In this document: positions 22,052-29,964 of the stretch, piece after piece
Layout: the number at the start of each line of letters is the position of its first letter
Position numbering within the stretch: the first letter of the stretch is position 1
Assembly: GCF_031921685.1 (NCBI RefSeq)
Contig: NZ_JAPDHU010000003.1
Coordinates: forward strand, 310,001-374,000
From: Terripilifer sp031921685
Lineage (GTDB): Bacteria; Pseudomonadota; Alphaproteobacteria; Rhizobiales; Beijerinckiaceae
Length of the DNA stretch: 64,000 nt
Reading direction: 5' to 3'
Notes under the pieces: generated by a model
Databases searched by the model: none
Told to the model about the DNA's origin: nothing
The model's input: the letters and a program-made list of their open reading frames with translations, nothing else
Translations under genes and position numbers: made by a program

Positions 22052-23317
22052 CTATTCATGCGGGTCGGACATGCGTTGCAACGCAACCGAACCATGGCGG
22101 TATCCGACCAATTCATAGCCGATGATCGTCACCAACGGCGCCAAGGTAAGCGCGGCAAGGCAGAGCGTCATCCGCACGCCAGCCGCCGCCATCACGATCG
22201 TCGCCGCCAGCACGATGGCTGTTCCGGCCAGCAGCCAGAAGTGAAAGCGATCAAACTCCTGCATCAGATAGGTGTAGAGCGCGTAGATCATCAATAGATA
22301 AAAGCCGACGGGAACAGCCACGGTGAGCATCGTCGCCAGCGCGCTGATATGCGCCTTATGCTCGATGTAGAGCCCCGCCACGTGCAGGCCGGCGCCAATC
22401 GCGGCAATGGCGGCAAAGATGAACATGTGACCGTAACCCCACACGAAGCACCGCTCGCGATGCGCGTGCAGCACCTGCGCCGACGGGACGACGAAATAGA
22501 CCCACCACATGCCAAACGTCAGGCCGGTGCCGGCGAAACAGATCAGCACGGCGTCGACGCTCCAGCCCTGCTGTTCGACGATCGCCGAAATCGACGCCAC
22601 CGTGCCGACGACGCTTTCACCGAGCGCGATTATGGCGAGCAGGCCGTAGCGCTCGGCGATGTGGTGCGCATGCCAGGGCGTGCCGCCCTGCTGCCGCTCG
22701 GCGAAGACAGGCCCCAGCAGTTCGATGGCGATCAAGGGAACGCCGCACAGGAAGGATTGCAGCACGGTAATGTCGGCGACGGCCTGGATGATCCAGCCGA
22801 CCTGCGCGATGACGATGCTGATCGCATAGGTCAGACAAATCCGGCGGCGCGAGGGATCCTGCACGGCGGCGCGCAGCCACTGAAACACCATCGCCAGCCG
22901 CATCACCACATAGCCGAGCACCATGATCATATTGTCGAGATAGGGTCCGCCGTCGATCGACTTGAACATGCGCGGCAGGCCGAGGGCGAGGATGAGCACG
23001 CCGGCCATCTGCACCATGGTGGTGACCCGGAAAATCCAGTCATCGTTGTCATAGGCGGAGGCGAACCAGGAAAAATTCACCCAGGCCCAGCACACGGCGA
23101 ACATCGCCAGGCCAAAGCCGATCAACCCCGCTTGGTAATGGCCCTCCGCCAGTTGATGCGCGAATTGCGCGGAAGCAATGCCGAAAGCGATGACGAAGGT
23201 GAGATCGAACAGGAGTTCGAGCGGTGTTGCCGCCCGATGCGCCTCGTGCCGGTCACGGCCCCGCAGGGCGGCGGCGCGGTGCGCGGGTGTTTCGGCAACG
23301 GAATGCTCTTGCGTCAT
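22052..23317 (-). CDS. Low-temperature requirement protein A (LtrA) family membrane protein
   Basis: The 421 residues are mostly hydrophobic, with about ten predicted transmembrane segments. The LtrA family hallmark is TPLELLFDLTFVIAFG near the N-terminus, then WAWVNFSWFASAYDNDDW and AERYGLLAIIALGESVVG. LtrA was named from a Listeria mutant that fails to grow in the cold; the biochemical role is not settled. The start is the ATG at 23317, giving MTQEHSVAETPAH; the frame runs on upstream to 23473 without family similarity. It is divergent from the AbrB-type gene, with a 157-base gap. Confidence 0.87.
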   Translation of the reverse strand: MTQEHSVAETPAHRAAALRGRDRHEAHRAATPLELLFDLTFVIAFGIASAQFAHQLAEGHYQAGLIGFGLAMFAVCWAWVNFSWFASAYDNDDWIFRVTTMVQMAGVLILALGLPRMFKSIDGGPYLDNMIMVLGYVVMRLAMVFQWLRAAVQDPSRRRICLTYAISIVIAQVGWIIQAVADITVLQSFLCGVPLIAIELLGPVFAERQQGGTPWHAHHIAERYGLLAIIALGESVVGTVASISAIVEQQGWSVDAVLICFAGTGLTFGMWWVYFVVPSAQVLHAHRERCFVWGYGHMFIFAAIAAIGAGLHVAGLYIEHKAHISALATMLTVAVPVGFYLLMIYALYTYLMQEFDRFHFWLLAGTAIVLAATIVMAAAGVRMTLCLAALTLAPLVTIIGYELVGYRHGSVALQRMSDPHE

Positions 23318-23474
23318 TGAAAATCTCTCAAGATAAGCGCCAAACGAAAACACCCGCAAAGTAGAACGCGGAACCGGGGCTTGGAAATCCCCCGGGCTTG
23401 CTCCCCCGCCGCCTCCGTGCGACAGGAGCCCGGCCGCCCTCACGGCCCCGATACACCCCGCAGCCCCTAGCACG

Positions 23475-24536
23475 ATGACATCAGGAAAAAGGTCGAACTA
23501 CACTGCCCTCGGAGCCCTGGGCGAGGCTTTCACCGTGGCAGTTGGCGCGATCGGCGGCCTGACGTTCGCCTGGCTGAACATCCCCGGCGGCGCCATGTCC
23601 GGCTCGGTGGTGGCGGTGGCGCTCCTGTCGGTCTTCGGCTGGGCAACCAGCATTAGCGCGCCCTTGCGCTATCTCGCCATGGGCATCATCGGCACGGCGA
23701 TCGGCTCGGTCGTCGGCCCCGACACTTTTTCTCACATCGCCGCCTATCCGGCGAGCATCGCGCTGATGGCCATTTGCGTGGTGATGATGACGCTCGCCTC
23801 CACTGCGGTGTGGGTCTGGCTGATGGGTTGGCCGCGGTCCATGGCCATGCTCGCCTCGGTGCCGGGATCGATGAGCTACATCGTCTCGGTATCGATGAGC
23901 ATGGGTGCCGATGCGGCGCGCATCGCCGTGGTGCAGATGTCGCGCGTCATTTTTCTTGCCACCGTCCTGCCGTGGATCATCGTCCATGAGGTTGGCGCCG
24001 ATTTCGCCGTGCTGACCACGCTGACGATCGATCCGCCGCTCGCCATCGTCCTGTCGCTGGCGGCGGGCTTCGCCGTCGGCGGCTTCTTTGCTTATTTCAA
24101 CATCACCGGCGGCATGATCATCGGTTCGATGGTCGCCTCCGGCGCGCTGCATTATTTCGGCATCGCGCCCGGCCGCTCACCGACCTGGCTGATGAATATT
24201 GGCCAATGCCTGCTCGGCGCCTGGGTCGGCTCGCGTTTCGTCAATTTCGACTGGAGCCTGTTCGCGCGCATCTGCCTCGGCACGGTCATCGCGCTCGCCG
24301 CCATGCTGGCCGTCTCCATTCTTTTCGCCATGACCGCAACGAAACTGCTCGGCGTGCCGTTCGGGGCCGCGCTCATCGGCTATGCGCCCGGCAGCCAGGA
24401 GGTTATGGTCGTGCTTGCCTTGGTGCTGGGCGCGGATCCGGTTTTCGTCGCCGCCCATCATCTGGCGCGGTTTTTCTTGATCAGTCTCAGCCTGCCTTTC
24501 TTGGTGTCCTGGATGCGCAAGAGCGAAGGACGTTAA
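23475..24536 (+). CDS. AbrB-family (ammonia monooxygenase-annotated) inner-membrane protein
   Basis: The 353 residues consist of two homologous halves of about five membrane segments each, as in the Gram-negative AbrB duplication family (PF05145). Each half carries a glycine/proline turn: IPGGAMSGSVVAVALL in the first and FNITGGMIIGSMVASG in the second. The late motif ALIGYAPGSQEVMVVLALVLG is also typical. Many members carry the misleading name ammonia monooxygenase; the actual role is unknown, perhaps transport or regulation. The ATG lies at 23475. The tandem glutathione transferases follow after 38 bases and may be co-transcribed. Confidence 0.85.
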   Translation: MTSGKRSNYTALGALGEAFTVAVGAIGGLTFAWLNIPGGAMSGSVVAVALLSVFGWATSISAPLRYLAMGIIGTAIGSVVGPDTFSHIAAYPASIALMAICVVMMTLASTAVWVWLMGWPRSMAMLASVPGSMSYIVSVSMSMGADAARIAVVQMSRVIFLATVLPWIIVHEVGADFAVLTTLTIDPPLAIVLSLAAGFAVGGFFAYFNITGGMIIGSMVASGALHYFGIAPGRSPTWLMNIGQCLLGAWVGSRFVNFDWSLFARICLGTVIALAAMLAVSILFAMTATKLLGVPFGAALIGYAPGSQEVMVVLALVLGADPVFVAAHHLARFFLISLSLPFLVSWMRKSEGR

Positions 24537-24574
24537 GAGGGCGAGGATCACAAGCAGGGTTGCGGGAGGATTTT

Positions 24575-25177
24575 ATGCTGTTACGCGGAACCACGAGTTC
24601 GCCGTTCGTGCGCAAGGTACGCATCGCCGCGCACCATTTGAACCTCGACAGCCAGATGAGCCTGGTGACGGTCGATGCGGCGAATGCGGTGGAATCGATC
24701 GGTCCCGACAATCCGCTGCGGAAAATCCCCGTCCTGCGTCTCGACAACGGTCGCCGCCTCTATGACAGCCGCGTCATTCTCGAATATCTCGATCATCTCG
24801 CCGGCGGCGACCGGCTGCTGCCGAAGGATTGGGACAAGCGCCTCGACGCGCTCACCGGCCAGGCGCTCGGCGACGGCATTCTCGATGCCGGCGTGTTGAT
24901 CGTCTACGAAGGCCGCCATCGGCCGAAGGAAATTCACCACGAACCCTGGCTCGCCTATCAGCGCGGCAAGGTCGAACGTGGCCTCGAAGCTTTCGCCGCC
25001 AATCCGCCCGATCCGACCACGCTCACCGTCGGCACCCTCGCGCTCGCCTGCGCGCTCGGCTATCTCGACTTCCGCAAACAGGTCGATTGGCGCACGGCCC
25101 AACCGACACTTGTCGCCTGGCTCGATCGCTTCCGCGCCGCCGTGCCCGCCTTCGATCAGACGACGCCCGAAGGGTAA
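24575..25177 (+). CDS. Glutathione S-transferase family protein, first tandem copy
   Basis: This 200-residue protein has an N-terminal thioredoxin-like domain (residues 1-75: TTSSPFVRKVRIAAHHL, the cis-Pro segment RKIPVLRL, then DSRVILEYLD) and an all-helical C-terminal domain with HHEPWLAYQRGKVERGLEAF. A serine near residue 8 is the likely catalytic position in this class. It would conjugate or reduce small electrophiles with glutathione in the cytosol. A GGGAGGA ribosome site sits 4 bases before the ATG, which fixes the start. A second copy of identical length follows after 5 bases. Confidence 0.87.
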   Translation: MLLRGTTSSPFVRKVRIAAHHLNLDSQMSLVTVDAANAVESIGPDNPLRKIPVLRLDNGRRLYDSRVILEYLDHLAGGDRLLPKDWDKRLDALTGQALGDGILDAGVLIVYEGRHRPKEIHHEPWLAYQRGKVERGLEAFAANPPDPTTLTVGTLALACALGYLDFRKQVDWRTAQPTLVAWLDRFRAAVPAFDQTTPEG

Positions 25178-25182
25178 GCGTC

Positions 25183-25785
25183 GTGCTGCTGCGTTCCACA
25201 TTGACCTCGCCGTTCGGCCGCAAGGTGCGGCTGGCGGCGACGCGCCTCAAGCTCATCGAGCGAATGCGGATCGAGCCCGCCGACCCTCTCGATGCGGCAG
25301 ATATCCTGCGTCGCGACAATCCGCTCGGCAAAATGCCGCTGCTCATCCTCGATGACGGCCGCCGCCTTTATGACAGCCGCGTCATCCTCGAACATCTCGA
25401 CCATCTGATGGGCGGAGGCGCGATCCTGCCACGGGATTGGCAAGCGCGGCTCGATGCACTGACCCAGCAGGCGCTCGCCGACGGCATCATGGATGCCGCC
25501 ATCCTCGTCATTTATGAAAGCCGTCATCGGCCGCAGGAAATCCATCACGAACCGTGGCTTGCCTATCAGCGCGGCAAGATCGAGCGGGCTTTGGAAGCCT
25601 TCGCCGCAGATCCGCCTGATGCCGAGGCTTTCCACGTCGGCACGATCACACTTGCGTGTGCCTTGGGCTATCTCGACTGGCGCAAACAGGTCGACTGGCG
25701 TAGCACCCATCCGGCCCTCGTGGCTTGGCTCGACAGGTTCCGGGCAAAGGTGCCGGAATTCGACGCGACCAAGGCTGAAAGCTGA
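25183..25785 (+). CDS. Glutathione S-transferase family protein, second tandem copy
   Basis: The second copy is also exactly 200 residues and aligns without gaps to the first. Identical segments include DSRVILE, HHEPWLAYQRGK and GYLDWRKQVDW against GYLDFRKQVDW. It starts at GTG 25183, preceded by GAAGGG, five bases after the stop of the first copy. The N-terminal segment is STLTSPFGRKVRLAATRL. The pair is clearly a tandem duplication that has diverged to perhaps two-thirds identity, with both copies intact, which suggests separate substrates or a heterodimer. Specific function is unknown. Confidence 0.87.
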   Translation: MLLRSTLTSPFGRKVRLAATRLKLIERMRIEPADPLDAADILRRDNPLGKMPLLILDDGRRLYDSRVILEHLDHLMGGGAILPRDWQARLDALTQQALADGIMDAAILVIYESRHRPQEIHHEPWLAYQRGKIERALEAFAADPPDAEAFHVGTITLACALGYLDWRKQVDWRSTHPALVAWLDRFRAKVPEFDATKAES

Positions 25786-25952
25786 AAGAAGTGCCGGCAT
25801 GGACGAGATGGATCAGCACAAGGTCAAGAACAAGCTAAACCCTGGGAGCCGGGGACGATGGCTTGACGGTTCTGCCACGACCTCAGCTTTTTCCCCGTTC
25901 TCCATGCCCTTGGCTATTGACGTGCGCCGCCGCTGACTGTTCGGTTCTCCCC

Positions 25953-26546
25953 ATGACGACTGCCCCCACCCCGGCCCGCAGCAAGCATTTCAGCCTGCCG
26001 AACATGCTGACCTATGGCAGGGTCGTCGCCGTTCCCATTGTCGTCGCTTTGCTCTACTGGCCGGAAAAGGACTGGGCCCGCTGGACGGCCCTTGGCGTTT
26101 ACGCCGTCGCGGCGATCACCGACTTTTTCGACGGCTACCTCGCCCGCGCCTGGCAGCAACAATCGATGATGGGGCGCATGCTCGACCCGATCGCCGACAA
26201 ACTGATCGTTTCGGCCTGTCTGCTGATGCTGGCGGCGGATGGTGCCATCGCCGGCTGGTCGCTGGCGGCGGCCGTCATCATTCTGTGCCGTGAAATCCTG
26301 GTTTCGGGCCTGCGCGAATTTCTCGCCGGCCTGCGTGTCTCCATGCCGGTTTCGGCGGTCGGCAAGTGGAAAACGACCGTGCAATTGCTGGCGCTGGGCT
26401 TCCTGATCGCCGGACCAGCCGGCGAAAAGGTTCTGCCGGGCACCGAATTGATCGGCCTGACCCTTTTGTGGATTTCTGCCATCCTCACCATCTACTCTGG
26501 ATGGGACTATCTCAAGGCGGGCCTCAAGCACGTCTCGGAAGATTGA
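25953..26546 (+). CDS. pgsA: Phosphatidylglycerophosphate synthase PgsA
   Basis: The 197-residue membrane enzyme joins CDP-diacylglycerol and glycerol-3-phosphate, the committed step to phosphatidylglycerol. The full CDP-alcohol phosphotransferase signature is present: DGYLAR, then G and two Asp residues in GRMLDPIADK (about residues 55-80), with the spacing D-G-x2-A-R-x8-G-x3-D-x3-D. About five transmembrane segments follow. The ATG at 25953 gives MTTAPTPARSKHF; the frame is open to 25863 without family support. The 167 bases upstream contain only an unconvincing 45-codon frame (25799-25936). moaD follows after seven bases, as in many Rhizobiales. Confidence 0.93.
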   Translation: MTTAPTPARSKHFSLPNMLTYGRVVAVPIVVALLYWPEKDWARWTALGVYAVAAITDFFDGYLARAWQQQSMMGRMLDPIADKLIVSACLLMLAADGAIAGWSLAAAVIILCREILVSGLREFLAGLRVSMPVSAVGKWKTTVQLLALGFLIAGPAGEKVLPGTELIGLTLLWISAILTIYSGWDYLKAGLKHVSED

Positions 26547-26553
26547 GAAACGG

Positions 26554-26820
26554 ATGGATGCGGCAGCCGTGAAACTGTCTTATTTCGCCTGGGTGCGAGA
26601 ACGCATCGGACTGGCCAGCGAACAGATCACGCCACCGGCCGAGGTGCGTACAGTGGGCGAGCTCATCGCCTGGTTGAGCGGCCGGGGCGAGGAATATGCC
26701 TATGCCTTCGAGCGCCCGCAGTTCATCCGCGCCGCCATCGACCGCGTCCACGTCAAACACGAGACGCCCATCGCCGGGGCGCGCGAGATCGCCTTTTTCC
26801 CGCCGATGACCGGCGGTTGA
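26554..26820 (+). CDS. moaD: Molybdopterin synthase small subunit MoaD
   Basis: The 88 residues form a ubiquitin-like beta-grasp protein that ends in the functional double glycine (PPMTGG). That end is adenylated and thiocarboxylated to donate sulfur in molybdopterin synthesis. It starts seven bases after pgsA, and the moaE start lies five bases after its stop, so the three are one operon. Molybdopterin is needed by enzymes such as MsrP and the xanthine-dehydrogenase-type enzymes implied by the xdhC cluster at the right end of the window. Confidence 0.92.
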   Translation: MDAAAVKLSYFAWVRERIGLASEQITPPAEVRTVGELIAWLSGRGEEYAYAFERPQFIRAAIDRVHVKHETPIAGAREIAFFPPMTGG

Positions 26821-26825
26821 ACGCC

Positions 26826-27281
26826 ATGGCCACGATCCGCATTCAAGCCGAGGACTTCGATGCTGCCGCCGCGGCCGCCGCGCTGACGGCCGGCCGCAAC
26901 GATGTCGGCGCCGTCGTCACCTTCACCGGCCGTTGCCGCAGCGAGGACAACACGCTCGCCGCCTTGGAACTCGAACACTATCCCGGCATGGCGGAAGAAG
27001 AGATCGCCCGCGTTGCCGCCGAGGCGGAACGGCGCTGGCCGCTGCAAGGCACGATCATCATTCATCGCTACGGCCGCATTCGCCCGGGCGAAAACATCGT
27101 CCTTGTCGTCACGGCCTCGTCACATCGCGAAGCCGCGTTCGAGGCGGCCTCCTTCCTGATGGACTATCTCAAGACGCAAGCGCCGTTCTGGAAAAAGGAA
27201 ATTCGTGCCGACGGCAGCGAAGGCGGCTGGGTCGACGCCAAGGAGGCGGATGACCAGGCAATGGAGAAATGGGCCAAATAA
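26826..27281 (+). CDS. moaE: Molybdopterin synthase large subunit MoaE
   Basis: The 151 residues are the catalytic subunit that converts precursor Z (cPMP) to molybdopterin with MoaD thiocarboxylate. Family motifs are FTGRCRSEDN near residue 40, LELEHYPGMAEEEI, IIIHRYGRIRPGENIV and the catalytic Lys region APFWKKE near 120. The ATG at 26826 is preferred to an in-frame TTG that overlaps the moaD stop. Position after moaD confirms the pair. A C-terminal acidic tail is typical. Confidence 0.93.
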   Translation: MATIRIQAEDFDAAAAAAALTAGRNDVGAVVTFTGRCRSEDNTLAALELEHYPGMAEEEIARVAAEAERRWPLQGTIIIHRYGRIRPGENIVLVVTASSHREAAFEAASFLMDYLKTQAPFWKKEIRADGSEGGWVDAKEADDQAMEKWAK

Positions 27282-27357
27282 GCCGATTAACCTTGCTGCC
27301 CTTGCATCGGCCGCATTCCCCTGCCATGTCCTCGCGAGAACAACACCGGAGCCTCCC

Positions 27358-27618
27358 ATGCCCCAGACGCGCGGACCGATTTTCGACGACTTCGCCCGAT
27401 TGATGACGGATGCGGCCGGCATGGCCAATGGCGTGCGTCGGGAAGTCGAAACCGTCGTGAAAACCCAGATGGAGCGGCTGCTGTCGTCCATGGATGTGGT
27501 GACCCGCGACGAATTCGAGGCGGTGCGCGAAATGGCCGTTCTCGCCCGCGAGGAAAACGACAAGCTTGCGGCGAAGATTGCCGAACTCGAAGCGAAGCTG
27601 GCGCAAAAGCAGTCCTGA
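27358..27618 (+). CDS. ubiK: Accessory factor UbiK (BMFP-domain) family protein
   Basis: The 86-residue protein has an N-terminal segment of hydrophobic/amphipathic helix and a C-terminal coiled coil with VTRDEFEAVREMAVLAREEN and repeated Lys-Glu-Ala residues. This is the BMFP/YqiC pattern. UbiK assists the ubiquinone biosynthesis complex in Proteobacteria, and related BMFP proteins trimerise and contact membranes. The start at 27358 gives MPQTRGPIFDDFARL; the frame extends upstream into the moaE end without similarity. It lies 76 bases after moaE and 254 bases before ybjN. Confidence 0.82.
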   Translation: MPQTRGPIFDDFARLMTDAAGMANGVRREVETVVKTQMERLLSSMDVVTRDEFEAVREMAVLAREENDKLAAKIAELEAKLAQKQS

Positions 27619-27872
27619 GCGCTGCGGCAATCGGGCCTGCGTCAAACCGGCGCGGCAAATTGACTCATGTCGGCCGAACGTTGTGGACATGGGCAGGTTC
27701 AGGGATGGACGGATTCCGTCGAATCTCGCACCTTGACGCAAGTAACGAGTCGGCAAATCGCTGAATCGTCATAAGAATCTGCAATCTGGCGGGGCTGGAT
27801 CGTGGATCATTGTGTGGCGCGCGAGCGTCTTGTGCGTGTCGTCGCGAGTCTTTCTCCTTTGGGCCACAGCAT

Positions 27873-28370
27873 ATGATGATTGAAACAGAAGCCAGCCGCT
27901 CCGAACATCCCGTCGACGTCATCGAGCGGGTTGCTTCCGTCCGCGACTGGACATTCGCCCGCGACGCCGAGGACGAGATCTGCATCTCCGTCGACGGCAG
28001 CTGGTCGCCCTATCAGATTTCCTTCACCTGGCTCGAAGGCGTCGAAGCGCTGCATCTGGCCTGCGCCTTCGAGGTGAAGATCAACGAACGCCGCCGCAAC
28101 GAACTCAACAAGCTGGTCTCGCTCATCAACGAACAGCTCTGGATCGGCCATTTCGGCATCTGGGAGAAGGAAGGCGTGGTGATCTTCCGCCACACCCTCA
28201 TCCTGTCCGGTGGCCTCGAGCCGACGACGGAGCAATGCGAAGCGGCGATCGAAGCCGGTGTTTCCGCCTGCGACCGCTACTATCAATGCTTCAATTTCGT
28301 CCTGTGGTCCGGCCGCACCGCCAAGGAAGCCCTCGACACCGCCTTGTTTGAAACCGTGGGCGAAGCGTGA
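27873..28370 (+). CDS. YbjN domain-containing protein
   Basis: The 165 residues match the YbjN family, a fold related to type III secretion chaperones, with DVIERVASVRDWTFAR near the start and WIGHFGIWEKEGVVIFRH in the centre. The biochemical role is unknown; Escherichia coli YbjN affects motility and stress pathways. In Rhizobiales the gene commonly precedes proC, as here, where its stop overlaps the proC GTG by four bases. Either of two adjacent ATG codons (27873, 27876) could be the start; no strong ribosome site is seen. Confidence 0.82.
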   Translation: MMIETEASRSEHPVDVIERVASVRDWTFARDAEDEICISVDGSWSPYQISFTWLEGVEALHLACAFEVKINERRRNELNKLVSLINEQLWIGHFGIWEKEGVVIFRHTLILSGGLEPTTEQCEAAIEAGVSACDRYYQCFNFVLWSGRTAKEALDTALFETVGEA

Positions 28371-29197
28371 ACGACGCAAGCACACTGCCGACGACCCTAG
28401 TCCTGCTCGGCGCGGGCAAGATGGGCAGCGCCATGCTGCGCGGCTGGCTTGCGCTCGGCATGGACGGCCATGGCGTTACCATCGTCGATCCTTACCCGGC
28501 CGACGATCTGATGGAACTGGCCAAGGAACACGGCATCCTCGTCAATCCGCCATCAGGCACGATTTCGCCGCCGGAAGCTCTGGTGCTGGCGATCAAGCCG
28601 CAGACGCTTGAAGCCGCGGCTCCTGACATCGCGCCGCTCGTCGGCGCCAACACGCTTGTCTTGTCGATCATGGCGGGCAAGACCATCGCCAACATCACCC
28701 AGCGCCTGCCGAAGGCCAAGGCGATCGTGCGCGCGATGCCGAACACGCCAGCCGCCGTCGGGCGCGGCATCACGGGCGCCGCAGCCAGCGCCGGTGTCAG
28801 CGCGCCGCAGCGCGCGGCGGCTTCCGCTCTGCTGTCGGCGATCGGCGCGGTCGAATGGCTCGATCAGGAAGATTGGATCGATGCGGTCACCGCCGTCTCC
28901 GGCTCCGGGCCGGCCTATGTCTTCTATCTCGCCGAATGCATGGCAAAAGCGGGCGAAGTCGCCGGCCTGCCGGCCGATCTCGCCATGCGGCTTGCCCGTG
29001 CCACCGTCGAAGGCGCTGGCGAACTGATGTTCCGCGATGCCGCGACACCGGCCAGCCAATTGCGCGTCAATGTCACCTCGCCCGGCGGCACCACGGCGGC
29101 CGCGCTCGACGTGCTCATGGACCCGAACGGCCTTGAGCCTCTGATGACCAAGGCCATCGGCGCGGCGAAACGGCGCGCCGGCGAGCTATCGGGTTAA
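28367..29197 (+). CDS. proC: Pyrroline-5-carboxylate reductase ProC
   Basis: The 276-residue enzyme reduces 1-pyrroline-5-carboxylate to proline with NAD(P)H, the last step of proline synthesis. It has the Rossmann motif LLGAGKMGSAML (about 13-24), the RAMPNTPA segment (about 122-129), the SGSGPAYVFYL stretch and the ProC signature NVTSPGGTTAA near residue 225. The GTG start overlaps the ybjN stop (GTGA). The regulator-like TetR/COQ9 gene follows after 64 bases. Confidence 0.95.
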   Translation: MNDASTLPTTLVLLGAGKMGSAMLRGWLALGMDGHGVTIVDPYPADDLMELAKEHGILVNPPSGTISPPEALVLAIKPQTLEAAAPDIAPLVGANTLVLSIMAGKTIANITQRLPKAKAIVRAMPNTPAAVGRGITGAAASAGVSAPQRAAASALLSAIGAVEWLDQEDWIDAVTAVSGSGPAYVFYLAECMAKAGEVAGLPADLAMRLARATVEGAGELMFRDAATPASQLRVNVTSPGGTTAAALDVLMDPNGLEPLMTKAIGAAKRRAGELSG

Positions 29198-29261
29198 CCA
29201 GACCCGCCTTGGAACTGTCGACTTCCCGGCGTAGTTTAGGGAAACGAGACAGGAGCGCGCC

Positions 29262-29960
29262 ATGGCCGACAGCAAAACGAAAGCCCCGCCGGCGGATGTG
29301 AAACAGCGCATCATCGATGCCCTGTTGGCCCTGGCTGGCGAAATGCCCTGGGAAGACATCACGATCAGCGAAGTGGCGCTGCGCGCCGGGATTTCGCTGG
29401 CCGATTTCCGCGACCAATTTCCCTCCAAAGGCGCCGTGCTCGCTGGCTTCTCCCGCATGATCGATCGCAAGGTGCTCGACGGCACCAACGAAGATCTCGC
29501 CGCCGAGACCGCACGCGACCGGCTGTTCGACGTCCTTATGCGCCGCATCGATGCCATGGGACCCTACAAGGCCGGCCTCAAGGGCATTTCGCAATGGGTG
29601 CGGCGCGATCCTGTCAGCGCCATGGCGTTGAACACGACCGTGCTCAATTCCATGCGTTTCATGCTCGAAGCCGCCCATCTGCACAGCGAAGGCATCGCCG
29701 GCACGCTGAAGCTGCAAGGGCTGGCCATCGCCTGGCAGCGTGTCTTGAACGTCTGGTTCGAGGACGATGAACCGGGCCTCGATCGCACCATGGCGGCGCT
29801 CGATCGTGAATTGTCCCGCGGCGAGACCTTGACCGCCCGCCTCGACGACATGACGCGCCTCACCGCGCCTTTGCGCTCGCTCGCCCATGCGGTTCTCTCG
29901 GGCCGCCCACGCCCGGGAGCGCGCACGCGCGATCAAGGCGACGACGCGACGCCGGTTTGA
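29262..29960 (+). CDS. TetR-fold protein, regulator or COQ9-like
   Basis: The 232 residues start with a TetR-type helix-turn-helix: VKQRIIDALLALAGEMPWEDITISEVALRAGIS in outline, with the recognition helix around ISLADFRDQFPSKGAVLAGF. The C-terminal part (about 155-195) contains WQRVLNVWFEDDEPGL and an ALDRELSRGE stretch, which recall COQ9, a TetR-fold lipid-binding protein of ubiquinone synthesis. I cannot decide between a DNA-binding regulator and a COQ9-like lipid carrier. The nearby ubiK gene gives mild support to a ubiquinone link. The stop lies four bases from the stop of the convergent zinc exporter. Confidence 0.7.
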   Translation: MADSKTKAPPADVKQRIIDALLALAGEMPWEDITISEVALRAGISLADFRDQFPSKGAVLAGFSRMIDRKVLDGTNEDLAAETARDRLFDVLMRRIDAMGPYKAGLKGISQWVRRDPVSAMALNTTVLNSMRFMLEAAHLHSEGIAGTLKLQGLAIAWQRVLNVWFEDDEPGLDRTMAALDRELSRGETLTARLDDMTRLTAPLRSLAHAVLSGRPRPGARTRDQGDDATPV

Positions 29961-29964
29961 AGCT

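Noticed and set aside
24206..24574. Upstream extension of the first glutathione transferase frame
   Set aside because: It lies inside the AbrB-type gene in another frame; the ATG with GGGAGGA at 24575 is the true start.
25799..25936. Small ORF of 45 codons between the second glutathione transferase and pgsA
   Set aside because: No ribosome site of quality and no recognisable or repeated sequence; likely chance.
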